A program made the position numbers and the translations under genes. From NCBI GenBank assembly GCA_030867875.1, contig JAOWCC010000019.1:107512047-107576046 (forward strand): DNA of 64,000 nucleotides, given 5' to 3'. The notes beneath the pieces are model-generated. The model searched no databases. It was not told where the DNA came from and saw only the letters and a program-made list of their open reading frames with translations. Of the stretch, positions 22,701 to 33,000 are shown piece after piece (the first letter of the stretch is position 1; each line of letters starts with the position of its first letter). The stretch is from Actinernus sp. WN-2022. Lineage: Eukaryota; Cnidaria; Anthozoa; Actiniaria; Actinernidae.

Positions 22701-25070
22701 TGCTATTACAGTGCAGTTCAACTGCTCATGATCTTTAGCGCGTTCTTCTGTGGTACCGCGTCGAAGTTCGATCCACGGTCCAGCGGACTAGCGTTCGTGG
22801 CCCGGTTGTTCGAAACAAGGGCAAGCGCTACCCCGGGTTTAAATCACTAACCCGATGGTAAACTGTACAGATTACAATTATAGATTTAGCGCTATCCTAG
22901 GGTTAAATCACTAACCCTAGGGTAAACTGTACAGAATACAATTATAGATTTAGCGCTATCCTAGGGTTAAATCACTAACCCGAGGGTAAACTGTACAGAA
23001 TACAATTATAGATTTAGCGCTATCCTAGGGTTAAATCACTAACCCGAGGGTAAACTGTACAGAATACAATTATAGATTTAGCGCTATCCTAGGGTTAAAT
23101 CACTAACCCTAGGGTAAACTGTACAGAATACAATTATAGATTTAGCGCTATCATAGGGATCAGGCCCTTGCATCGAACAACCGGGCCTTGCATGGATGTT
23201 AAAATAGTTGAGTTAAATGCATATGTGCTGCCTTTGCAATACAATTATTTATGTCGAGCCACAGACCACGACGTAGCGGCCTTCACATCTAGTCTGGGAT
23301 AGTAATTCAGTTATAACTTCTCCAAGTAGTATGACGTCATCATTACGCTAAAGTATGCTCGATACTATTTAACAAGTAAATGACTTCACTTTTCTACAAT
23401 CGGTTTTAATCATCTTTCAGATAAGTTTCGTGGATGCCCAAATGGTACAGTTCAATGGAGGTCCTTGGGATGGCGAATTTGCCTTTATGGAGCCGTACCT
23501 ACTCGGGGTATACGAGAAACACAACGCTAACATGCCGGCTGGAAGGGCGATCACACCTCGGAGTACACCTCAGGTAATACAATAGCACTTTTTGTGCCGG
23601 CGAGGCTGTTTTCACCTTTCGACAGAAAGGATCAAATAGAATATACTAAGTTTTCTTTTGATTACGCCATAAATGAAACTAAAAAAGGTAGCAACAAGCC
23701 AAGACTGAGCTTTGGGTGAGCTTTGGAAATCGGACGAAACACCGCTGATCTTCGTGCATGGCCAAGACATCGAATATCATGCAGTTACTGTAAATAATAC
23801 TTTTAACTACAAAAACTTAATCGAACATGTGACTAACTGAATAGCTTTGCAAGCTACCTAGATAAGGGTACGGTTTTCGAGCTGGTTTAGTCTGAAATAA
23901 GGAAATATTTTTTTCTCATTTTCGGTCTGGAATAGGGTATGATCTTGACAAGGAAGTATGAGACCGCACATACGTATAAGATTGCCAAGTGTATAACACA
24001 CAATGTATGTATAGTGTTAAAATGGAGCAAATAAAATGATTAATTGATTGATTGATCTTCATATATTTTTCTTGTTATGAAATAGAATACAGGTCTGGAA
24101 AAGGGTATGGAAAATCCTATAGTTTGAAACTTTGAGATCCAGGCGACATGCACTTCCACCCAAAATTCCTGGGAGTACTCCATCCCCCCCCCCCCCCCCC
24201 CCCCCCCCCTCCCCCCAGGGACAGTGGCTTTGAAAGTTATTTTATCCAGTTTGATCAGTAATGAGCCGGTCCTGCATGTCTACGATAATCCTAACCTTTA
24301 TAGGATTGTGTTTGTTCCTTCTAGGCTTTCAGTCATTTTACGTACTGGTTCACCAACGGTAAGGAATTGGTGTGCGACATACAGGGAGTTGAAGACGACT
24401 ACACAGACCCACAGGTAGAGTACAGTGCACCATGTACTTAAAGAAACAGCATTTAACAATGCTTGTGCCATCTGATGCACAGGATAATTCGGGATAATAC
24501 AGGAGTAATACAGGATAATACAGGAGTACTCAATGGAGCCGCTCCACATAATATCCACTCCGCAGCCTGAACTTGAGCTGGCAATTACAGTATGAGAGAG
24601 AACACTTTCTTCCTTTTTGGTTCCAGTTCTTTTTTAGCGCTTCTTTGGCCAACTAAGAGCCTTGGCACAAGGCAAACACTTTTCCTGGCAGTATCAAGTC
24701 ATTTACTTTTAAGGCCACCTGTTTAAGAACTTAAAAATATTCAGTTTTAATTTAGTTCCTTTAAAATTACATTAATTTGCGGTAAAAATCCAATGTAGCC
24801 ACAGGTCCAGTATCATCATCGTTTGTTACACGTTTTCTCTATTTTCTCAACTAGATTCATACCAATCCCGAAGTGAACTACTATGGTAAAGGTAACTTCG
24901 GCCTTTTTGGTATTCAGACGTTTCTGAATTATCATCGCTGTAGTGAAATATGCAAAGCTCTTCGTCTGCCTCGTCTCGGTAGAATGGACCACGACGCTAT
25001 GGGAGCAACGGTGCCAAACTTTTTCGCCCTAAAGTTGGAGGAGTTGAGAACGAGGCCACGGCGCTGTTAA
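19707..25070 (+). CDS. Compact alpha-kinase (atypical Ser/Thr protein kinase), 251 aa
   Basis: The five exons are 19707-19874, 22521-22649, 23421-23573, 24325-24414 and 24855-25070; every intron is GT-AG and in phase 0. The ATG follows an acceptor (ttttcag) by 10 bases, implying a noncoding 5' exon. The protein is essentially only the alpha-kinase fold. It has FARGGMRQAHLG, then VVIKRD with the ATP-binding Lys61, MEPYLLG with Glu123, and CDIQGV with Asp168 and Gln170. TDPQ follows with Asp178, ten residues after Asp168 as in TRPM7. The Gly-rich GKGNFG is at 191-196. The structural zinc ligands fit His154, His207, Cys209 and Cys213. It should phosphorylate Ser/Thr in helical or extended substrates; no ion channel, vWA or calmodulin-binding part is seen, so the substrate is unknown. 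Family certain, orthology to eEF2K or others not resolved. Confidence 0.93.
20820..21625 (-). mobile_element. Terminal-inverted-repeat element with RecQ-like helicase fragment
   Basis: The ends taccctgggtgccagagg (20820) and cctctgggacccagggta (to 21625) are inverted with one mismatch. On the minus strand, 21138-21380 encodes a remnant resembling the start of a RecQ-family helicase (LKTKQEETLYEFI and EVFAVLP). It breaks where the Walker A GxGKS should follow, so it is non-functional. It lies in intron 1 of the alpha-kinase gene, antisense. It may be a transposon that captured a host-like helicase, or part of an expanded RecQ-like repeat family; the RecQ reading is moderate. Confidence 0.65.
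22120..22230 (-). mobile_element. tRNA-derived SINE
   Basis: On the minus strand, cctcccggatagctcagtgg contains an A-box-like segment, and gggttctaacccc is a B-box-like segment about 30 bp further on. The ends do not pair as an acceptor stem, so this is a tRNA-derived SINE head and not a tRNA gene. It lies in intron 1 of the alpha-kinase gene. Confidence 0.7.
22799..23187. mobile_element. MITE with 64-bp internal tandem repeats
   Basis: The ends ggcccggttgttcga (22799) and tcgaacaaccgggcc (to 23187) are perfect inverted copies. Between about 22850 and 23160 lie nearly five copies of a 64-bp unit (gatttagcgctatcctaggg, then ttaaatcactaaccctaggg, then taaactgtacag). The unit contains the telomere-like palindrome ccctaggg. 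It lies in intron 2 of the alpha-kinase gene. Confidence 0.85.
24184..24216. repeat. C homopolymer tract
   Basis: An uninterrupted run of 26 C, then one T and six more C, in intron 3 of the alpha-kinase gene. Such runs are unstable and error-prone in assembly. Confidence 0.9.
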
Positions 25071-25186
25071 GCAGAACAAGAAATACAATGGGCCTTATGC
25101 AGGGGTGCAAACACGTGGTTGTACTGGGTGGCAAAAAAATCGGAAGAGGGGGAAGAGGGTGCTCACCCTTTCAACAGGTTCTCTGT

Positions 25187-25249
<63 letters not shown>

Positions 25250-25903
25250 GGGAATACCAAGAGAGGAGCGTATAGAAACAACATACACGAACTACAAGAC
25301 ACAATAGACACAAACTCAGCGCCCAACAGTCCACGTTCTCAGTCAAGTTTTTGAAATCAAAGACGAGCTCGAGTTTTTCGGCTTCAATTTACCGGAACAA
25401 TTACACAAGCACTTTGCTAAAGCCTGACTGACGAGAGGTTTTTCTCCAGTAAGGAATTATAGCGATACTTCGTGTTGATAAGCATTACAAATGTTATGCT
25501 AATGTACCGACCAAGATTTTAAAAGGCCGCTTTGTGTCAGGAACCAATGTATCTCTGGTTGGCACATTAATGACGTGGCAGTAAGTATCACTATTTTGAT
25601 ACGAATTTGAGTTGAAATTTCGAACTTGCTAGTGTGTTTAATTTATTTTATATCTCGCGGTCGCGTCGCCTTTATAGCTTACTATACGATGGGAATCATT
25701 TTGAGGAAAAATCTTTCCATTCTCTCAGTTTATTTTCCAAAACAGCAACAAAGTAAGTCTTCTACGAGTCCGTAGAGGCTCGTAGAAGTTCTTAAACAAA
25801 TTCATTATTTTAAGGCGATATGCTGGTGATTTTATCGATATCTCTGAATGAACACGGTAATGCGATACGGGTAATTGAACAAGATTAACGAACGAAACAC
25901 ACA
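25071..25903 (+). other. 3' flank of the alpha-kinase gene, with a 62-base G run
   Basis: Just over 100 bp after the stop, 25187-25248 is an unbroken run of 62 G. No other gene is seen. The Gly- or Pro-rich open frames over this run are artefacts of the homopolymer. Confidence 0.7.
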
Positions 25904-26057
25904 GTCATTTCCCCCATGTTTTGAATCATTATTGGTAACAACTACAACCTCCAAGATTAAAAAATCGGGAGAGTCTGTGTCACAGACTCTCCCGATTTTT
26001 GAATCTTGGGAGGTTGTAGTTGTTACCAATAATGATTCAAAACATGGGGGAAATGAC
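25904..26057. repeat. 154-bp near-perfect palindrome
   Basis: The arms of about 76 bp (starting gtcatttcccccatg) meet at agtctgtg-t-cacagact with effectively no loop. Only one mismatch and one 1-bp indel separate the arms. This is a foldback element or cruciform-prone sequence between genes. Confidence 0.9.
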
Positions 26058-27003
26058 GAATTCAGGGGAGGAGAAGGGAAGGGAACGCCTGCCTCCTCCC
26101 TACTTCCTCTTTGTCCTCGCGCTTGCATCGCGCCATTCTTTCCTCGTCCAAATAACAAGCCTGCATTACAGTAATGTACTGAATGCAAGGACCAATTCGG
26201 ACGAAGTGCAGAAACCGGATCACCTTGGATGGGATCTAATCAGCAAAAATATACGAATATCAACTGATTATACGGTACTGGGAATATATATAATTACTAC
26301 CGATATTTCGGTTGGCACGGCCAACCTTCCTCAGGGTACACAAGTATATGGCAAAAAACCGTTAGTTACAAATTTTAAATTTTGAAAACATGAATGTGAG
26401 ACTAGGAGATAAAATTACAAGCTACATAACACTTTCCAATGATGCTTCACACTCGCATATGTCAATGAACTTTATTTCTGATTGAAAATTCTCTCTTCTG
26501 GGGCTGGACGGGACAGAGGCCCCCATCCCGAGCCACTGGTGTGTAATTATTGGGTAAACTATTACTTATGTATACGAAATACTAATAAACAGTTTGTGTT
26601 GAACTATACAAATGTCTTCTGCGTCGCTCATCTTGTCAGTTGCTGCTAAGGGAACTTAGAGGAGGGGGGGTGGGGGATTACAGTTGAATGCGATTTTTTA
26701 CCACAATTGCGTAGTTTTTACGCTATTTCTCATTGGGATTGGGAACCCATTTATAAAGCAAAAGAGATTATTACACAAACATACCGTGGGGCATGCTGGG
26801 AATATTTGGGTATTTTACACGTTCGCAATGCGTGTCGGACTATGACGGTGTTGTCAGCCCCAGTCCCTCTCTGTCGCGTCCGCATTCTGATGGTTTGGCA
26901 ACTTCTGTAAAAACGAGCTTTTACTTTCCTATATTTTAGCCCTATTTGAGTAATTTTCAACCAGCCTATGCTCGAATATTTCGATAAGGGATAAGACGAA
27001 GCC
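26058..27003. other. Intergenic, upstream of the UPF0547 gene
   Basis: The segment near 26300-26340 (gatatttcggttggcacggc, then cttcctcagg) resembles retroelement 3' tails but is too short to class. The last ~150 bp before 27004 should contain the promoter and 5' UTR of the UPF0547 gene; no TATA box is evident. Confidence 0.4.
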
Positions 27004-30000
27004 ATGGTAGTCAAGAAATGCCCGGAGTGCGATCAAACGGTTAGTACTTAATAGTATTAGTACTACGGACGACATTTTACTGCATGTGACTGAATAGTGA
27101 ATTCCAAGCCGAACAAATATACAAAAATTACAAGCGCGATCCTGTTGAAATGTTTATGAAATATTGTCCCGTTTTATTACAAAACGGCTGATTAATCTTT
27201 CATGTGTTAGTTACTTCGAGTCAAACTGTTAGGTAACTGATATCAGAATTATGAAGTAGAAAAATTGTGTAGCGAAATGGACTTGATCGCATTCCCTTGC
27301 ATCCGATTAAATGTATATCGTTTAATGGTTTATTGAGAGAAATTTATTTTAAAAAGGCTGAGAGAAGTAGCTCTTTGTGACTGAAATATGTAGCCATTTA
27401 TGTTTAATCGGTAATGCCTGTTTGCTTTTACAACCGATTGTGGTGTACGAATTATCATGCTAAATAATTGTATTATATATCATGACAATTTCATTGCATA
27501 AAGCCCGTGCGTAAAAATCTATATCTTATATTTTCACATGTGAAATATAGCAATACGTCCAATCACCATCGTGTATAGCTTTTTCACATGTGAAACATAT
27601 AACCAATCAGCAACAAGAAAACAGTGACTCAGCCAATGAGATTTTGTGTGTGCATGTGAACATATATGTATGCAGGCACTCGAATGGCTTCTTGGTTTGC
27701 TTTTGAAAAATGGCTGAAGGTTGTGAAGGCTCTTCTCGCTTTATTTCTTGTGACTGCTCTTCAGATGAATTTATAGATCAACAAAATAACAAAAATTACT
27801 TAGCAAGACACAGAGATGTCATTGCCGACTATTAGTTCTCCAAAGTCAACAAAGCATTAATTGTCATCGATCACTATGTGATTGAATCTGATAGTGACTG
27901 AATTGAATTTGACTGAAAACTAAAGGTACATTTAAACACTTTTATCAAAACTCAACATGCATTACCAACTGCATTTAGCTAGTTTGATCAGTTGAAGTAT
28001 TAAAAATATTATCATTTATTCTCTTGCGATCGCATGAAGACTCGCTCGTTCATTTTCTCAAACTTCACAACTCGTGAATAAAAACCTGTATGCCACACTT
28101 GCTATAAAGTAATCTCTATTTATACTTATAATAGTCATTAATAATTCATAAGGGTACTAGCCAATCCAGACCCCAGCATTCAACCCCATACAAAATTCTA
28201 GTTAGCCTATTAGTATACTGTACGTACTATCAATGATACAGAATACTAATAAGCCCTATTAGTATTCTGTATATGATACAGAATACTAATAAGTGCTATT
28301 AGTATTATGTATCAAACTATAAGCCAACTAGAATCCTGTATGGAATGATACAGGATACTAACATTAGCATTAGTATGAGGAGATCTCACAACCAATCACT
28401 GACTTCCCCTATCCCGGGCCGGATGAAATGACAAAGTACATCTGCTCTCTTATTGCGTACACACTGTCTCTTCCATGTGGGACCTATTTTTCTGCATGCT
28501 AATGCTCTGCCTTTCTGAGCTAATGCTCTGCCCTAATGCTTTGACCTTGAGTCAATTCAACCTAGGTCAAATTGACCTTGTCAGTCAATTCAACCTTAAG
28601 GTCAAATTGATTCAACCTGGTGATTGTGTTTAAGGTAATCACTGTTTTCTTCAGGTAATTTTTCAAGATTCTAAAAAGGGAACTTACATTAAATGTTCAT
28701 TGATATTAGGGGTTTTTAAATGTAAGGGTTTGGATCAGTTCACAAGGAACATTTAAGAAGTATTATATTTCTGTGTTGTTTAGTGATTAATAGCCCTAAA
28801 GAACGCTACATTAGTGAGCACCTGTTGTTGATGGTTAGGGTCTTCTTAAATGTAGGGGAAGGGTTTGGATTAGTTCTCAGCATAATAGAAGAAGGGTTAC
28901 AGTCTGTATTATTTATTTATTTAGTGACTAGCTCTAAACAACCTAAATAATATTAGTGAGCACACGTTGTTGACGGTTAGGGTGTTTTTAAATGTAGGGT
29001 TAGGATTTGTATTAGTAAGATCTCAGCATAATAATAGAAGAAGGATTACAGTCTGTATTATTTAGTAACTAATAGTTCTAAACACCCTAAATAAATTAGT
29101 GACTATATATTTATTGCTCTAAACACCGATAATTCCCTTCCTTTTCCCTTTACTTTATCTGTCAGTGATCTGAGTGATTACTCTGCAAAAGACAGTTTGT
29201 TTTGAAGAAAAGTACGAGTGGAGCCGTAATGAAGTACACCTGATCATCTATAAACAATGTATTTTTCTGGATTTACTTTTCTTACTTCTCTTGAATTGCT
29301 ACAGTTTTCATGAAAGAACGCAGTCAACACAAACTTCATATGTGTTACAGTTTGGACCGGGTTTAATATTGCGATCGTCCATGTTTTTCGAAAGATGTTT
29401 CCAAGTCCGATTTTGTTAGCAGTACGCATGCGTGCATAACGAGAGGGACTGGGTTCCATGATTACTCACATGGAGAATAAATGATGTGTTCAAATCAACA
29501 AGCGCTTTCGTGGCGCAGTGCGATAATCCACTGGATTAATATCTACCAGGCGTTCCTCGTGATTCTGAGCCAAGTTAAGCCCGATCGGGTGAGGTAAGTA
29601 AATGGATGGGTGACCTGAATGTAAGTGGTCAGGGGGTTAAGAAAGTGATAGAAGTAGGGGGTGGTAGTAGGAAGAGAAGTGGGGATGTAGGAAGAGGAGG
29701 GAAGAGGAGGGGAGGGGAGGGGAGGGGTGGGTTGCTAAAAAATATTTTATAGGGGAGGGGTGGTGAAATTATTTTTTTGATAGCCAAACCTGAGTCAATT
29801 TGACCTAGGTTGAATTGACTCAAGGTCAATTTGACCTAGGTTAAATTGACTCGGGGTCAATTTGACCTGAAGAGTCAAATTGACCTGCAACATACACACT
29901 GTCTCTTCAATGTGGGACATGTTTTTGTGAGAAACTAATTCATCCCACATCGATAGCAAGGTGGGAGAAATCGAAGCTTAAAATTTTGTGGTGCATATCA

Positions 30001-33000
30001 TAATTAAGTACTTGTGGCTCGCCATTGTATATCCGATACAACATTGCCACGAATATTGTAAATAGTACAACAAAGATAATACATGTAGGTAAATTACTAG
30101 ATAAAATAATATACTAGTATATATATATATATATATATATAGACAAACTTAGTAATATTGTGCTTCCAGCCTAATTTAATTTACAAAAATGTGAAAAGCA
30201 TGCATTAATTTACGGTAATAACCCAACAGCAGGTACATGTATGGCTAGTCATTGTTAGTCAGACAGGAAAGACATGCAGTTTGTGTACTAAAACTAGTGG
30301 TGTTTGAGCTGGACATTACAATATATTCTGGAAGAGAGTTCCAGACAGAAACAGTTCTGGGAAAATAAGAGTACTTAAATACATTATTAGTATGAGCCAA
30401 GAGATGGTTGTATTTACAGGGTCTGAAATTAACTTTTTCACGTAGGCACCAACTGGCAACTAATATAGCCAAAATGTTTTAGTCGCCAAATGACCAATTG
30501 TGGTGCCACATTTTGAGTTTCACACGACAAAGAACATTTGCTGGCATGTTTTATTGGCTAAAATTACTTAGAACATCATGTGACTTTGGGACATTGTGAA
30601 ACATTGTGCAGACTTTAGGTAATTAAGTCACCAGCTGGTGACTAACTCTGAAATTTTGGTCTGGAACACTCAAAATTTAGTTGCATTGGCACCAAATAAG
30701 GTGCAATTTTGGACCCTGATTTAAGATCATGTTTGTGGCATGTGACCGACTGCCCTTGAGAATGTAAGGTATTTGTTTATGTTTACACATACATACATAC
30801 ATATCTTTAATATAAGTTCCCAGAAGGGCTTTTCAACATATATTTACAAATGAATTAAAATAAGTTAAACTAGGAGAGACTATAAATTTGTTAAAATACT
30901 TATCGATAAAATTGCGTAAAAACTATATATGATCTAAAAACTATCTAAGATTAAAAACTATTACATTGGATTCAGTCGTAATAAGAAGCTAATAATTTGG
31001 ACTTAAGAGCTCTCTTAAATTGAGGAAATGAAGTCGACGCTTTAAGTGTGCTATCTAAGGCATTCCAAATCCTAACACCTCTGTAACTAAAGGACCTCTG
31101 ACCGGATGCTGAGTTACATTTAGGAATGTTAAGGTCGCCGCAATTTCGAGTATTGCGCTGGTGTATACTGGATCTCTTGCAAAACTTATCCGATAAGTAG
31201 GATGGCGAAAGCCCATTTAAGCATTTAAAGGTCAATAAAATGTCTCTGAGATTAACAGTTTCTTTAACCGGTAGCCATTGAAGGTGGCGCAATATAGGTG
31301 TGATATGTTAATATGTTATTTTGGCCAGAAGAGGGTTTGTACATGAAAGTAAGTCAACATGAAAGTTAGCTTTATAATGCCACTGAATGATTGATACTTG
31401 CAGGTATGTCTTATAAGCTCATCCCAATAGAATGTTTTGTTTAACATCACCCTCTGGCTCGTGATGCTGGGTCAGTCAGTCTGTCAAAAGATAAAAAAAA
31501 GAATTAACGTCAGGGTTCTGGAACCAAGTAAAGCCTGGTTACTAAGTCAGCTTGAAGGCTAACGTAAAAAATGTTCATGTATTCCTCAACTACTTTTCTC
31601 TCTACTAGTTATGGATTGATAATTCCCATGAGAAAAGCAACAAACTAAATGAAGAGTGCTTTTCCAAAAAAATTGGGTCGGTTGGGCGATGGTAAACAAA
31701 ATATTTATTGGAATGGCTTAAAGAATGCCAATCAGGATTAATGCTTTGCGAGCTTGAACAATAGAAAACCATTACAATCACCATTTTCGTACAGTACGAA
31801 AATGGCGATTGTAATGGTTTTCTATTGTTCAAATGTAAACATGGGCTCGCAAAGCATTATTCCTGATTGGCATTCTTTAAGTCGACGTCCTAGCTTCCCC
31901 AAATGAAGGGAGCAAGAGAAGAAAGAGAACTCTGCCAGCGTAGGGTGCTTTGTTTCAATTGATATACATAATAATAATAATAATATGTATTAGGAGCATC
32001 ATACATAAGTCTCGATGCTCTTACAATAGTAGAATAACTATTTCTACAAAAGACTAATTAATATAATTACAATATATAAAAAAACTAACTACTACTGAAA
32101 ATAAAGGTCTTGAGTAATAATTTAAAACGTATTAGGAGCATATAAGTCTCGATGCCCTTACAATAGTAAAATAACTATTTCTACAAAAGACTAATTAATC
32201 TAATTAAATATATATATAAACTATAAAAAAAGTAACTGCTACTGAAAAGAAAGGTCTTAAGTGATGATTTAAAATGGCTTAAAGAGTCTGTGCATCTTAG
32301 ATGTACATGTACTGGTAGCGAATTCCATAATCTTGCCGCAGTAACTGAAAACGATCTGTCACCATATGCCTTAGTGTTCGATCTAGGGACTGCATGATAA
32401 TAAATTAAGTGTAGAGGACCTAAGAGAACTGTGTAGTTGCTGAACATTCACAACCATGGATGAACGAAACCATTTTGAAAACCGATTTTTTACTTGAAAT
32501 GTGTGATGCGCATGGGAAAACATAACATGTCGCTTACACTATTTGAGCCCATGTTAGTTGATTGACGTCGGTTTCAATGTTACATGGAGGGTTATGCATA
32601 AATGTATATGACAGGGTTGCTAGGTAACTCTAATGCATGCATGACAATGAAAGCATCCTATACCAGCAGATCTAGTTCTCTTCTCTCTCCCAATAGAAAT
32701 TACTTGAAAACCTAAATTACAAGCCAATCAGATGGCAAGTTTGCCAATAGATGGTGGCTGGGTTATATAATTATGCTAATGATGAACAGGCAGACATGCA
32801 ACACTTCTCCATCAGTGCCTTTATATTGATTAAATTTGCATTGGGCAGTATATGGATGTGTCTGGGGCACCATGGGGAATTTGCAATAATTATTTTGGAA
32901 AAGTGACTAATACAACCCAAGTTGGCCTTGTGCTAGCTGGGGCTAGAATGCATGCAAATTGCAGCACAACCATCAAGCCAGTACAATTAAGTGAAATCTC

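Larger units (their letters stand above)
28134..30050 (+). repeat. Interspersed repeat split by a ~1.35-kb insertion
   Basis: 28134-28512 and 29889-30050 match, in inverse orientation, a continuous copy at about 55310-55900. Landmarks are ttcataagggtactagccaa, tctgcatgcta, cactgtctctt and tgtgagaaactaattcatcc, then ggctcgccattgta. The intervening 28541-29888 is absent from the other copy. It is bounded by inverted, repeated gtcaatttgacc motifs, so it is a later transposon insertion. Confidence 0.75.

Noticed and set aside
22850..23160. CRISPR array or interstitial telomere
   Set aside because: The units are contiguous without unique spacers, the genome is animal, and the TTAGGG-like part is only a small piece of a 64-bp unit inside a MITE.
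25088..25354. Poly-Gly and poly-Pro frames
   Set aside because: Caused by the G homopolymer.
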